Shown: positions 22,901 through 35,700 of the stretch, in pieces
Layout: each line of letters begins with the position of its first letter
Position numbering within the stretch: the first letter of the stretch is position 1
Assembly: GCA_032622095.1 (NCBI GenBank)
Contig: CP136069.1
Location: 70,395,319-70,459,318, forward strand
DNA from: Siphonodentalium dalli
Taxonomy: Eukaryota > Mollusca > Scaphopoda > Gadilida > Siphonodentaliidae
Direction: 5' to 3'
DNA: 64,000 nt
Position numbers and translations under genes: made by a program
Notes under the pieces: generated by a model
Databases searched by the model: none
Told to the model about the DNA's origin: nothing
The model's input: the letters and a program-made list of their open reading frames with translations, nothing else

Positions 22901-23340
22901 TTTGCATGAGTCGATAAATTTTGAAAATGAATTGTTTCTAGCATCGGTTTTTTCCAAGTTACCATTGAAATCTCCCATGATAATGAGGTGACCAAGTGGG
23001 GAGTATTGATCTTTTAGATCCTGGAGTTTTTGCAGATAGTCACGATAGAATTCCACTGTATAGTTTGTGCATGGCAAATATACCTGAAATATGTACAGGT
23101 ATATACGAGGAGCGAGGCGAAATTGTACGCCACAAATACGATCATCATCTATATCTAACGGTGTTATAGATTTATCGTACTTTCGATTCCAAAGTATGGC
23201 CACCCCCCCCCCCCCCCTTAAATCTGCCACGTTGCATGGGTAAACGCTGAGATGAGTCGCAGACCGCATGGTATGTGTAACTTTGATCTATAGTATCCAA
23301 AAAATGAACGTTGTGCTCATGTGCTCATGTGCTCATGTGC
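19942..23340 (-). pseudogene. LINE ORF2: AP-type endonuclease + reverse transcriptase (copy 1, nearly intact)
   Basis: The endonuclease portion (23269-22562) shows RICGVQF, the catalytic MGDFNGN and a terminal SNHRPI. The RT portion is one open frame of 719 codons (22507-20348) with FDNYRAITLLP, ACFLDARKAFDTVW (Asp320), GTRQGSILAPLL and QADDMTLLS (418-426, catalytic AspAsp). A C-terminal CGHCKLC...HALLDC motif (20319-19942) follows. Lesions: a poly-G run at 23206-23218 shifts the frame, one in-frame TGA lies at about 22562, and a frameshift at about 20350 separates the C-terminus. The presence of SNH where many family members have SDH is shared by copy 2. Confidence 0.85.
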
Positions 23341-23592
23341 TCATGTAACTTGGAAGGAAACATTTATGGGGGGAGACAACCCCACTGTGACATCGTCTCC
23401 ACCTCCCTGACAGTCTGAAGTTAAAATGAACCTGGTTTCTCTATGGATGAGTGATTCACCGATAATTGTTACTTTTGGCCTCTCATAACAAAATGCATAT
23501 ATACACAAGCGTATGACAAATATAATAGCGTATATGAAGACTGGAGAAAATTTCATACTAAAATAGGTTATCAGTACATACATGTGTATATA

Positions 23593-24719
23593 CCAATCAC
23601 ATGTATATTGAGTTTAAAACAAAAGTTTCTGAACCCCTTCGGTTGTAAATAGAATGCACTCAGTGATTCTGACTTCAAACTTGTGCCTCCTAATTATATA
23701 GGTTGATTGAGTTGAAAGGTTAGAAAATCAGTGCACTCTCTTGAAATTATTTCTTAAGGAATAATCTGTTTCATATTTTGATTACAGTTTAAAGATGGTC
23801 TATTTATTCTTATTACAAGTTTTATATATTTTCCTGGGTATAAAATAATGTCTGGAAATGCTTCTATCAATTACTGTTCATTCTATTTTTGAATTTGCTG
23901 GTATATATACTAGTATACCTACAAATAATTTGTGACATTTTACTGCTTGAGGAAACGTTCGGAGCATAGCAAGCAGGAAAATAGTAAAAAAAAGATTGTC
24001 CCAACTGATTATCAATCAGTTGTAATATTAAATGATAGAAGCATTTCTGGACTGGTGTCTTTGACAACTTGACTTATCATTATTATTTTATACCCTAGAA
24101 ATTATAGAAAACATTTTAGGAAGAGATGATCCATCTTTAAGCCAATCGAGCAAAGTTGATATATTTCGTCATGTTCTTCTAATAGGTGATGTTTTTATCG
24201 AATATATTTGACTTTTATTTGCACATTTTACCCACTGCCGCACTGCGAGTGCATTGGTCCCTTTAATATTTCATGTAAAAGTGGTGAAAACTGTAATATT
24301 AAACACAAAATTCACTGAAATATTTTCGCATAATCTCCACATATATATTCAGACAGACAGATGGGGAGGGGTGTTGAAAATGCTTGGGCAAAACAGTTGT
24401 AAAGAGGGAAAGAAATTGGTTGCGGGGCTGGGTGAATTGCAGAAATGGTCAAAGGTAAAAAAGTAACATACGTGTCTGAATATATATTAACACCCCCCTC
24501 CCCCCTCCAGAGCAAATTGAAATAATTTAAATCCATACACACTGCTTTTCTCATGGCATTTTTTTGGTGTTTTGTTGAATAAAATTAACTTATGACAGAT
24601 TAATCCTTCAGTCTTGATACTTTTCCAAAAATGACATTTTTTGGTATTTTTGTCTGTTTAACAAATGTTGGGGAATAAATAGAAAAAAACAATCAGTGCA
24701 CTGGCTTAGAAGTTCAATA
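23593..24719. other. No gene; old repeat copy
   Basis: The part 23640-24190 resembles 25370-25620 (shared CTTCTATCAATTA and GATCCATCTTTA/GATAATCCATCTTTA blocks), so both are copies of one diverged repeat. A weak foldback (ATATATATTCAGAC...GTCTGAATATATAT) spans 24340-24487. Confidence 0.45.
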
Positions 24720-25045
24720 CAAGTATTGTTAGCTTAATGCATTCTCTTATATATGCAAGGCATCCTATGGGAGACTCGCATATATAAGAGAATGCATTGG
24801 CACAGGTTTTCAAAAAAATTCATGAAGCTCCAGTTATCGAAGGATTAATCATAAATAATGGTCTCCCATATGACACCTTGTATATATAAAAGAATGCACT
24901 GGCTTGCATGGTCAAGATAAATGTTGTTAGGTCAATGAATTCTCTTAAATATGTGAGTCTGCCTATGGGAGACTGGCATATATAAGAGAATGCATTGGTA
25001 TAGTGTTTTTGCAAAATTTCAGGAAGCTCCAGTCATGAAATGTGC
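24720..25045. repeat. Palindromic repeat family with GCATATATAAGAGAATGC arms, copies 1-2
   Basis: Hairpins at 24735-24800 and 24935-25000 pair AATGCATTCTCTTATATATGC-like arms around CCTATGGGAGAC. A half-copy lies at 24880. Each is followed by TTCAxGAAGCTCCAGT. Confidence 0.8.
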
Positions 25046-25727
25046 AAAATTATTTGAACTTTCCTCTTAGAACACTTTAAATTGTAAAAAGATAGCATCA
25101 CAAGGTGTTTGGAAATCCCTTCAGTTTGTAAGTCTAACACACAATTTGTTCAAAAATAGTTTTGTCTTCATCATAGACTACTAAAGAAATCATGTTTTGT
25201 ACACAATCTACATTGTAGTCAGAAAATTACTAAAACAATGAAAAAGCTGTTAATTTTTTTTCTAGTGTTTTAAATATCTGACCATCATATATTGAATTTG
25301 GCTCAGTGAGATACACTCACATTCTTGAAAACACACAACTTGAAAAATCCTTACTCTTACAGATGGATTAATAATTATCTCTTTCTGTAACAATTATTTT
25401 ATAGTTTCCTGTGTATAACATAATAAATATGAATCGAAGACCCTTGCCTGGAAACACTTCTATCAATTAGTATTATAATAGTATACAATCAATTTTAATG
25501 GTATCTCCGGCTTATTTTTATTATTTTATAACCAGTAAACTATACAACACATGTTAGAGGAAGAGATAATCCATCTTTAGTGAATCCGGAAATTTGTAAA
25601 TGATTAAATTTCTTCCGTAAAGCAGGAAAATAAAATCCACAAAACATGCAGTTGGAAGGACTTGGGAGACTCGAATATATAATATAACCATTTCTTGATG
25701 GGAACTGCGCTGGTGGAGCAATGAATC
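25046..25727. other. No gene
   Basis: AT-rich spacer including the diverged repeat at 25370-25620 noted above. Confidence 0.4.
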
Positions 25728-25970
25728 ATGTGCCAGTGCATTCCATTATATTTGCAGATACCATACTAGGTAGCCTCACATATATAAGAGAATGCACTGG
25801 CTTACAAGGTCAATGTAAATATTGTTAGGCCAATGTAATGTATTCTCTTACATATTCTAGGATCCCTACTGGAATCTACCATATATAAGAGAATGCATTA
25901 GCACATGTTTTTTTGCAATATTTCCAATGCTCCAATCATGGAAGGGTGAATGCTGCTCCCATAATGAAAG
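25728..25970. repeat. Palindromic repeat family with GCATATATAAGAGAATGC arms, copies 3-4
   Basis: Hairpins at 25731-25806 and 25833-25906, more diverged than copies 1-2, with the same downstream GCTCCAATCATGGAAGGGT flank. Confidence 0.75.
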
Positions 25971-26067
25971 GGTTAATTGATTTTATTCCTAAATAGACAT
26001 TTTTTGTTGTAATTAGTTTTAGTTCCGACCCTCCAGGTTTGGTATTTTGTCTCATAAATGAACCACA

Positions 26068-26249
26068 TACAGTTATGCCCTAATTAATTGACTGCTTAAC
26101 CACAGCAGAATTATGGGTAACTTTTCAGGATTTAGTTGGAAATATGGCTTGTTGCCATTCATCGGAAAGCCATATTTTCGACTAAATGCTGAAAAGTTAC
26201 CCATAATTCTGCTGTGGTTAAGGAGTCAATTATTTAGGGCATTACTGTA
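26068..26249. mobile_element. Mariner-type palindromic MITE, copy 2 (uninterrupted)
   Basis: TACAGTTATGCCC at the left and GGGCATTACTGTA at the right, with the same foldback body as 18060-18733. Serves as the empty-site comparison for the TTAA insertion there. Confidence 0.85.
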
Positions 26250-26335
26250 CTATGATGGTGGTGGTTCTGCTGAGTTTAGTAAGGCCAAATCAAATTAATG
26301 TTCTGTTTCTGAGACACTGCCACTTCATTATTATA

Positions 26336-26445
26336 TGGGAGAGATTTCCGATGAATGGCAACAAGCCATATTTCCGACTAAATCCTGAAAAGTTACCCAT
26401 AATTATGCTGTGGTTATGGAGTCGACTAATTAGGGCATTACTGTA
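26336..26445. mobile_element. Mariner-type palindromic MITE, right half only
   Basis: Starts within the body at GATTTCCGATGAATGGCAAC and ends GGGCATTACTGTA. The left half is missing. Confidence 0.8.
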
Positions 26446-27189
26446 GTTTTTATTACTCTGACTACTGATGGTATACATGTACTAGCACCTGCCATAAATC
26501 ATGAATAACAGAGGTGAATCATGCGTACCGGATACAAAAAATATAGGATAGAAGCCATGGTTATTTCACACTATTATAAATATGAAAATAATTACATTTT
26601 TGCTGCTGAAGTTTTGTCCATAACTCCAGCTCATCAAGAAGTATGAGACTGAATTATATCAAAATATGTCATTTTGACAAAAAAATAATCAATTTGATGC
26701 TCAATGACAATTATTCTCAGTGAGATATATCATACAGTTCCAGGAGATTTCACTCCATTGTCACTATCCATATTTTCTTATCTGGTACCTGTTGGTACCC
26801 AGAAAAATCACCTATTTGTTATTAGTATTCAGAATAGGAGTCTGGGTCTGCCATGGGAGGGAGTGACATCATCAATATCATGAAGAGATATATTTAAGAA
26901 GACTTATTTTAAATGATTTATTAATAAGGTACTTAACACATGTATGAATTTTCACTAATGAATTAAATTTAATATAATTAAAAAGTCTGTTAATAACTGA
27001 ATATCACAATTGACTGTCACTAGCTGTGATAGACTTGCAATTGAAATTATTAATTGAGTAATTGGCAATCATGAATATTTTTTTTGGGGCAAACCTCATC
27101 TTCTGGCATGATTTAGAATGTTGGTTCAACAGCCTGGAGCTATCTAGTTGAAAATGAAGAAACCCCCTCCCCTAGATCATGTCATGAAT
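26446..27189. other. No recognised feature
   Basis: AT-rich non-coding sequence. Confidence 0.4.
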
Positions 27190-27650
27190 CTTTACTCTGC
27201 TTAACGCCTGTAGAGATCTTATTCCATCAGTACAAAACTTGGGAACTTTTTTATGTTTTGATAGGGAACTTATAACATTGAACAAACAAGACAGGGAACA
27301 TATTTCTTTGTTTATAATTGTTCCTCGATAATCAACTTCAAAGTATGGGGTGGTCCCAGCTCGAAAATGCATGCTTTTTGTGGCTTTAGTGAGCTGATAT
27401 CACAAAACAATGAATTAATTACCCTGGAGAAATTCCATGATTGTAAGTGCGCATAGCAAACTCACCCATCAAGTCTGTTAAATAATGTCATCTCGTGCTG
27501 GCACTTTCGCCTACTTATGAATAAACTGTTAAGCGACAGGGTATTAACAAAGAAATATATTCCCGTGTTATTTTTTCAGCTTTTTCCCTATCAAAACCTC
27601 AAAAAGTTCCCAGTTTTTTCACTGGTACAATATGATTTCTACCGGCATTT
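27190..27650. repeat. Foldback with about 110-bp imperfect arms
   Basis: CTTGGGAAC...TTTTGATAGGGAA and CAGGGAACATATTTCTTTGTT (27235-27315) recur inverted as AACAAAGAAATATATTCCCG and CCCTATCAAAACCTCAAAAA (27545-27612). Confidence 0.7.
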
Positions 27651-27684
27651 ATAGCCTCTGGGAGGCCAAATTGCCATTTAGTAA

Positions 27685-27930
27685 TGAAGTGCGCTTACGC
27701 GCAATTAATTGCACTTGAGCGCAATTAATTGCACTTAAGCAAAATAATTACACTTAAGCAGAATTACTTGAACTTATCATTGTTCTTAAGCGCAATCATT
27801 GATCTTAATTGCAGTCGATTGCGCTTAAGCATAGTAATTTGTTCTTGAAAACATAATTATTTGTGCTTAAGCGCAATCAATCTTGCTGTGCGCAATCAAT
27901 TGGCTAATCTTAAGCGCATTTCATGGTTAT
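27685..27930. repeat. Cluster of GCTTAAGC palindromes, cluster 2
   Basis: About ten units of GCGCTTAAGCGCAATTA-like sequence, alternating with TTAATTGCACTTGAGCGCAA variants. Confidence 0.8.
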
Positions 27931-28724
27931 ATGTAACTATCATATAAAACACCCCCGGTGAATAAATAGGTTTATCCATAACTCAACCTAAGTTCTTACT
28001 GACATATCACTTCTTGTTTTCATTAGTTTGGATGGCCGGGTAGGGAGCAAGTCTAAGTTCTTTATTGATATGGTAGACTCGCGATAGCATTACCTTCTGT
28101 TTTAGTTCAGGCAATCCGTGATAGCATTGACTTCTGTATTAGTTGAGGCAACTTTGATTTTCGAGTATATATACATGTGCACCATATGAGGGAAGCAGGT
28201 CCTCATTGACACCATATTCGCGCTACAGTTTATGACATTGACATACTATAGATCTGTGCAAGAGACGCTGATTTAATAAAACTACCAGAGCTCGAGGAGT
28301 GAGACACCAAAGCTCCCGGAATGAAACACATATTTTTGGGACAGGGATGCTGATAATATGACAATATTTAGGGTTTTTCACCCGATTTAAGTCAATAAGT
28401 ACACCATATGAAGTGAGCAAACCCTCATACAGTGACACCACATTCTTGCTATATGACCATAGCTATGGCCCAAATCTGTGCAAAAATTCTTTAAAAAAAT
28501 TATATTAAAACATACTTGAGGAGACATCCATTTTTTTGATATAAGGGATGCTGATAATTATATGACATTATGGATTATCTTTGATTGTTGCACACATACA
28601 GTTAGAGGTAACTGTACTAGGCTTATTTAAAAAGGTTAAAATTAGCACATGCTCTTCTTGTGATACTAGGCGATACTCCAGGTTATGACAATTAATATTT
28701 TATGGGTAGGTTAGATAGTAGTTA
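27931..28724. other. No gene; partial internal duplication
   Basis: CACCATATGA(G/A)GxxAGCA and GACACCA(T/C)ATTC words recur at 28180-28215 and 28390-28450. Otherwise unremarkable. Confidence 0.4.
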
Positions 28725-28890
28725 CAATTAATTGCACTTGAGCGCAATTAATTATGCTTAAGTGCAACTCATAATGCTTAAGCATGAATGCCCTATTTGT
28801 ACTTAAGCGCAATATTTTATCGCACTTATGCACAATCGTTTGCCCTTAAGTGCAATAAATTTTGCGTAAGCGCATTCAATTGCACTTATA
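28725..28890. repeat. Cluster of GCTTAAGC palindromes, cluster 3
   Basis: Same motif as clusters 1 and 2; ends AATGTGAATGTGGCCTC, matching the flank of cluster 1. Confidence 0.8.
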
Positions 28891-31292
28891 AATGTGAATG
28901 TGGCCTCTCATAATCATATTACCCAGAGTAGAGATCATTCATGGCATGATCTACACTTCCCCCAACAAAAAAATATATCTAATATTGGGGAACACATTTT
29001 GAAATTAATACTATACGGGTCACTGTTGAGACTTGTTGAATTTGAATATGCAGGGCCTGTATGTAGTCAGTGTAGGCCTAATGCAGCCAGTCCAATCCAA
29101 AGCCATACATGCATATATAGCTTAGTACATTTCAGTGTCAAATTGCACTTGCTACATGTACATTTGTCTGACGCTATCTACCCACACTGTTTTTTTTAAG
29201 TCTGCGTGTTTGAACGATTGGTTCTCCAACAGGTCCCATTGATACCCGAGTCACTCGGCTCCTTGTATCATCAGGCTGAGAATTCCCGCTGTTGACAAAA
29301 TTCAATTACAATGTCAACAACACATGAACTTATTCGAAACGAGTTTTGACCAGTTTTCCAGGCAATAATCGTTGAATTCATATGTGACGACCCAACATTC
29401 CCATTCAACGCACCATACACCGAGTTAAAACTCCGATAATCTAATTCAAATATACGTTCTAACAAGGTTTTAATTAATTTACTTCGTCTTGAGAATGAGA
29501 GTGGATTTATTATTCCCAAGTCGTAAAAACAATCGTATCAAATTGGTGACGAAAGGTCGCCGACCAATCGGATCGCGCGGATTGTGGTTAAAAATAGTTA
29601 TCTGCGGGATTCCGCCGTATATATATATTATTGCTTCAGTCAATCGGGGTATATTGGTGAATATTGTTGTGCCACTTTAAGACCATTTGCGATCATGGCC
29701 AAGAAATATATAGCACCGGAAGCAGCTGTCGCCAGATCCGTGTAACATACGTTACCGAATATAAAAATGATTCCACACGAACACTATTTGGTTTATAACA
29801 TACATAACACGCACTAAATGTTAGCTGTCCATCGATTTTATACGAACGATATATGAGTTTCTCGAAATACATAATCGTGGATGCACTGGAGCGTCTGAAT
29901 GTCGCCGAATATGATGGTTTGTTTTAAGCCTTAACATACGTTACCATATGTTTTAAATATCTCACTGATGTCAAGTGAGATTAGTTATTTGTTATAGATG
30001 GCTGCCTTCTATCTGATCGGAAAAAGTATGTAACTGGTGTTAGCCTCTGCTACATATGTGGATGTAACGTATGTTGTTGTAACATACGTTACCGGCTAAA
30101 TAATTTATTTTAAAAAAACCAAGATATCTCACTGTGTGGTAATAACGACGTGAGTTTAGTACACCGGTGATCCAAATATGTGGGTATCTGTCTGCTACTC
30201 TGATAATTAATTAGGTTATGATGAATCATGTGCGTTACACGTGATTCTTTGGAAATATCCCCTTTGATTATCACGATGTGCAGGGATCTTCACATTTCCG
30301 TGAAATTATTGAGCCGCATTTACTGGTAAATACGAAAGGGATATATTGGCTGCTTTGTAATGTCTGCAAAGCAAAATAGCAGGTTGCTGACAAATAATGG
30401 TTTACTGGGGATGTGCGATTAAAGTTAAACAATATATTCCATAATTATGTTGCATTTTAAATTCCACTGAGAATGCGCCAGGTGACCATGCGATTTGAGT
30501 AATCACCCTTGTTCAACTAAAACTTTGACTTCCATTATTATGAGTATTACCCCCTATACAACTGTCTTCAAAATAATTTATAACTGTTCTGATAATTTAA
30601 AGCCGATAATTATATATGTCTGCAGAAAATACACGGACCACTCACTGGTACTAACTGAAATTATATGCATGACTCATGTCATGATTATAAGTTAACTGGT
30701 CAAAACTTGGAGATACATAAATGTAAAAGCACCAGGCTGGGAATTATATTTATCATATGACTCAATCATTATTATTTACGTTGGAAAGTATGTCATAAAT
30801 CAATTTCATATGAACTACTAGTTCACATCACCTTCCGATAATTTGATTGGTTTGTTGACAAAAAGTGTGTTCTGATTAGCTGAATGGCAGCCTGGGCTGA
30901 GCCGCATCTCTAACTAAATGCAGGTCAAATTCGTGCGCGTCAATCAACGAGATGCCGACATTCTCGCAATTATAATCTTGAAATATATAGTTTTGAACAT
31001 TGTTATACGATAAATAGAATATGTAATTCGTATTTATCTAATAAACATACGATATAATGTCACAAACTGAGAACAGAATAGCGCACTATAACTTCGCGTG
31101 CATATTATTTCTGCTAGTTCACCAGGTGTAATTGGGCTTCCGGTGCAATGAAGTGACGTCACATTAACCTTCTGCTGCCGATGTCATATAGCTATTTAGT
31201 GATTTGTGTGCGTTTTGGACATCATAATCAATTTATAGGTGTCATATGATCAATAGAATATGTAATTCGTGTTTCTCTCATATGATATTTAT
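28891..31292. other. No gene recognised; holds several GTAACATACGTTAC motifs
   Basis: Open frames here are short and unrecognised; the 82-codon minus frame at 29519-29271 has no family signal. The motif GTAACATACGTTACC or close variants occurs at about 29742, 29932 and 30063-30095. A direct repeat ATAGAATATGTAATTCGT is at 31013 and 31253. Confidence 0.5.
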
Positions 31293-31363
31293 GAAACTCG
31301 TCACGAATTTTCAGTTTTCTCTCGCCGGAGGCTCGAGAAAACTGAAAATTCGTGACGAGTTTC
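31293..31363. repeat. Perfect 29-bp stem hairpin
   Basis: GAAACTCGTCACGAATTTTC... (31293-31321) pairs perfectly with 31335-31363 around a 13-nt loop. Imperfect pairing continues outward (ATGATATTTAT/TTAAATATCAT). A small foldback element; the open frame across it is an artefact. Confidence 0.9.
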
Positions 31364-31790
31364 TTAAATATCATTATGAGAAAAACACTCATTTCATATC
31401 CTCTATATATGGAAGGGCAAATTGGCCATGGGCATTTGTGGCAACCATCAATATGTTACCAGTGACTTAACTCAATCGAAAATATATGTTTTGACATTTA
31501 AGTTTGGTATAATATTTTTTTTAAATCAGCTGAAATATGTTTGGTTTGCATACTGTATATTATATTCGCAAACATCGAAATGGACGGATGTCTAGATTTC
31601 TAATTGCTTACTGTAGATATTATGGCAACAACAAAAATGTCTGCTCGGCATTCTTCTCTACATGTATATCGGTGTCCTCGCACTAATGTAGGCCTTATGT
31701 GATATACCTCCGCAGATACCATGTACCTGGAAACCCGACAGTCACCGTCAAAACGAAACCATTGAAAACGTATACTTTAACCATTGACTA
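31364..31790. other. No recognised feature
   Basis: Non-coding AT-rich sequence up to the LINE-flanking direct repeat. Confidence 0.4.
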
Positions 31791-32338
31791 GCACATCATT
31801 ACTCCGCGGTAATGTCGGTAATAGCTGGGCATAACTATGCTTTGACAGTATACGTAAGCCATGAACGTGTTTAAAACACGAGGTAGTGTAACTGTATGCA
31901 TGCAGGTCCATCATAGGGTAGCACACAATTCGCACTCAATATACCAGTGCAAGCATTCGCGATAGCACTATATATAGGACTTCCTATACAGATATGATAC
32001 AGTGCTAATCTTTATACAAATGAATTTATATGCTGCCTTTGTCCACGTAGGTCATAAAACTGAATATGTTATTTGCTTCTGGTATTGTATTATACTGATG
32101 TTTCAGTTTGTAACATACGTTACCATGGTATGTGTGTGGCGGCAGCTTAATTTTGGAAGAAGAGTCCGCGAATAAACAGATTTCTCAATGTTACTTGAAA
32201 GAATGAATCTTCGAATATACCGTGGAAGAAAACATTTGGCACAAACCATAAATATGATTAAATGAATGGAAACGAATTATGAAGCACTACAATAGGCTAC
32301 TTAATTATTATCAAATGTAAGCAATTATTATTTGTATA
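31791..32338 (+). repeat. 548-bp direct repeat flanking LINE copy 2 (left)
   Basis: Starts GCACATCATTACTCCGCGG and ends ATTATTTGTATA. It matches 36946-37493 over the full 548 bp with five substitutions and no gaps. It directly abuts the (AT)n tail of the LINE. Confidence 0.95.
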
Positions 32339-32716
32339 TATATATATATATATGCCTTTATTTCCTCCAATCATGAAGAGCGCTTATATAATTTATACAT
32401 ACAGTCATAAATGTTAACATTAAAATACACAATAGTAAGTTAAGTAAAATTTTACAGTTTATAAGACATTCATTCATCAATGTTCATACACCCGTCTCAT
32501 TCACTCTGTGGTTCGTGCCAATAAAGTAAGAATATATAAGTAAGGAGTAAATTAGTATTATATTTCGTTATTATTGGCTTTTCCATACACATTACAGGGT
32601 TGGTAGATCCCACGTCTATGTGGTTGGGGTGAGTGGGATATCAATGCATATCGGTTGTTGTCAATGGGGACGCTTGTTGCATTCTCTGGGGTTAAATGAC
32701 AGATGGTAACTCGGTG

Positions 32717-35700
32717 TCATTGGAGTAAAGTTGACGAGTACTTTTTCCATAATAAGGAAGTCCTTTTGACAAGAAACACTATGAAATCATTCAGTGAATC
32801 GATGTGACGGCTGACTACTGGTGGCACACATGCCAGAAATACCATTAACTGTTCTCGGCTGGGCATCTCATCGATAGCCAAAAAGCACGCGATGCTGAAG
32901 TTATTAAGAATGGAATACCATATATCATTCCTTATTATGATCAAGGTGTTATTAGAACAGTGAATAATGACATGTTCGACAACATTGTTATACGTTGAGC
33001 TACATAGGTGGCACTTTCCCAGTTCCGGGATCATAGATTGTGCAAGAAGCTTGCCCACAATTATACATTCTTTTTTCAGAAAAGGAGAGGTTCGACATAA
33101 ATTCCAAAGTGGTGATACATTTAAGGTTGTATAGCAGTTTGAAAATGAGGCGAGTGACACGTCCTGTTCCATTCTGTATATCCAAGCTTGCTCTTGTTTA
33201 AGATATATATTAGATTTCACAAAGGTTTTCCATATATCTTTTGATGGGAAGGTGCCGTTCTGTACATACTCTATAATGTAATCATACAGACCATATATGT
33301 TAGCGACATCTCTTATCTCACATATGAATGACGAGTCTCCAAGATTACCATGTGTGAAGTGGTCATTTAATCTTGATTGGAAGACCTTTTTTGAGTTTTT
33401 GTCATCACGCGTATGACAGAGATTAGCAAAAAAAGTGAGTTTGCGTTTGTCTATGATGGAAACAAGTGTGCCTATTCCCATAAGTCCCTGAACGACATCT
33501 GTTCTAGTACGTGGTGGGAGTCCTTGCATTTGTTTCAAGCAAAATCTGTGGGCTCTTTCTAGTTTTAGCACGTTTGCTGATGATATGTTGCACAAAAGTT
33601 CGGAACCGTAAAGGCTGGTTGGCATGACTATTGATTCATATATAATTTTCGAGCTAGGAGGAGATATTGCCCCTGAATACATCCCAGCGTTGCTTAACAT
33701 GAGATAAACTGACCGAATTTTGTCTCGTATGATATCGCTAAATTGAGTTACGTGATTGTTTCTGAGCAACACAATGCCGAGATGTTTGATATTATCGGAC
33801 TCCATTACTGGTTTATCACAAATATTCCACTGATTGTGTGTTCTGTGTTTACGCAGGGTTTCAAGTTCATTGAAGACGACCACTTTACATTTATCTTGGT
33901 TGTACATAAACCTCCATGTCTTTGAGTATTTGGTACATATATCACAAAGGAACTGTAGACCTGGCACTGTAACTGACAATAGTGTCATATCGTCCGCCTG
34001 GGTGTGGCAGGGACAACTAATAGAGTTCAAAGACAGACTATACTGACACGACTCAAGCTGATACAAAAGGTCATCAATAAATATCATATAAAATAGAGGA
34101 GAGAGAATGCTTCCTTGTTTGGTACCTTGTTGCGTGTCGACCAATCTAGATGTGCGGTTATTAAAGCGGACTGCACACTTGGTATTCAGTAATAAAGCTT
34201 TTAAAATGTGCCATATTTTACCGGAGAATCCTCTATCGTACAGTTTTATGAGTATCCCGTTAATCCAAACAGTGTCGAATGCCTTGCGAGTGTCCAGAAA
34301 ACATGAGAATAGGGGACTATGATTTTCCAAGGTATACGCGATGCTCTCATGGATCATGAAGGCGTATTCATGCTGCTTACCCCTTTCTGGAAGCCATTCT
34401 GAAGTGGGTGTACTTTTATCAACTCTGGTGTGACGGATTCTATACGAAGTAAAATTATTTTCTCCAGTAGTTTATACAACACGGGGAGTAACGTTATGGT
34501 ACGATAGTTGTCGAACTTTGTTTTGCTTTTGTTCCCTCCCTTATGTAGGGGTATCATGATTCCGCGTTTGGCTTGATCTGGAATGTGGTTGAATTCCAAC
34601 ATTTTGGATAATATGCGTGCGACATTATATAGAAGAGATTCCCCTCCATATATTAAATGTTCATAGGAGATATTGTCGGTTCCTGGGGCTTTGCCTCTTT
34701 TGACAGTGTTGAGTGCACATTTGACCTCTTCCTTTGTGATACCATACGTGAGCAATGAATCAAGATCAGACGGGTCATCGCGATTGCACAGATCCGTGAA
34801 TCGGGAGTTAACAGCTTGAAAATGTGAAGGGTTGAATGTGCCATCATCAAGGGGAGAATAAAGTGTCTCCACATAATCAGCCCATGCGTCAATTATTTGT
34901 GCAGGTTCCCTAAGTGTAGAGCCATCAATTTCAAATAAGTTGTTGGATGTCGCCCCTCTACTGGAGCGTCTCTTGTTAAACTCTCTAAAGAAACTGTTGA
35001 TGTCAACTTCGGCCAATTTGTCGAACTTTTGGTCGACATCGCGTAGATGTTTCTCATTGGATTGTCTGAGACGCTGACGAAATAGACGTTTTGATTCCTT
35101 GTATCTCTGATACGTTGGGTCGTTTATGTCGCGGGGTCTACCGGCTGCGAGCCATGCGCGTCTATTCAGTTTCATATCTTTGTGTAGTAAAGTTAAAGTA
35201 TTATCCCAAAATGGTTTAAGGTGACGGTTGAATGTTTTGGAAGGGATTGTTTCTCTTGCAGCTTCGTGTATGGTTCCAACTAGGCGATCGTAGCACTGAT
35301 TAAGGTTCTCAACACTGTCGATTGCGCTATACGAAAATTTTGAGTTCAACATTGCCTGGTAATTAATTATTATTTCAGGTGATGTTTGTATCTTATCCCA
35401 ATTATAATTGTAATTGAGAGGCTTCCGGTTTGGTTCTGATTCGTATTGGTTACATTCCAGTCTCATGAATATCGGTCGGTGGTTGGAAACGTTCAGTGCG
35501 GCGTCATCTAGTACTTCTGCATGAGATATCCTATGTATACTATGCATCGAAATAAGAATATGATCAATGGTTGTTCCGACGCCACCCACCGCGGGTACGA
35601 AAGTCGATTGTGCCCCTCTGCAAATAGCGTTGCTGTTTATAGAGATTAATTTACATTTTTTGAATGCATTTTGCAAATTCAAGATTGCGCGAGTTACGTT

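Larger units (their letters stand above)
18958..23571 (-). mobile_element. Non-LTR retrotransposon (LINE), copy 1
   Basis: A LINE with endonuclease, RT and a terminal zinc-knuckle-like motif. The 3' end reads GGAGGAAAATAAAGG then (AT)n on the minus strand. A 21-bp direct repeat (18937-18957 and 23572-23592, beginning CAGTACATACATGTG) flanks the whole, marking the target duplication. Compared with copy 2 it lacks ORF1 and the first endonuclease residues, and its 5' 230 bp (23346-23571) is unrelated filler preceded by a (TGCTCATG)4 run at 23312-23345. The 3' UTR carries a long TA/CA microsatellite. Confidence 0.85.

Noticed and set aside
29271-29519. 82-codon minus-strand frame as a gene
   Set aside because: No family similarity recognised, no splice partners and no upstream signals.
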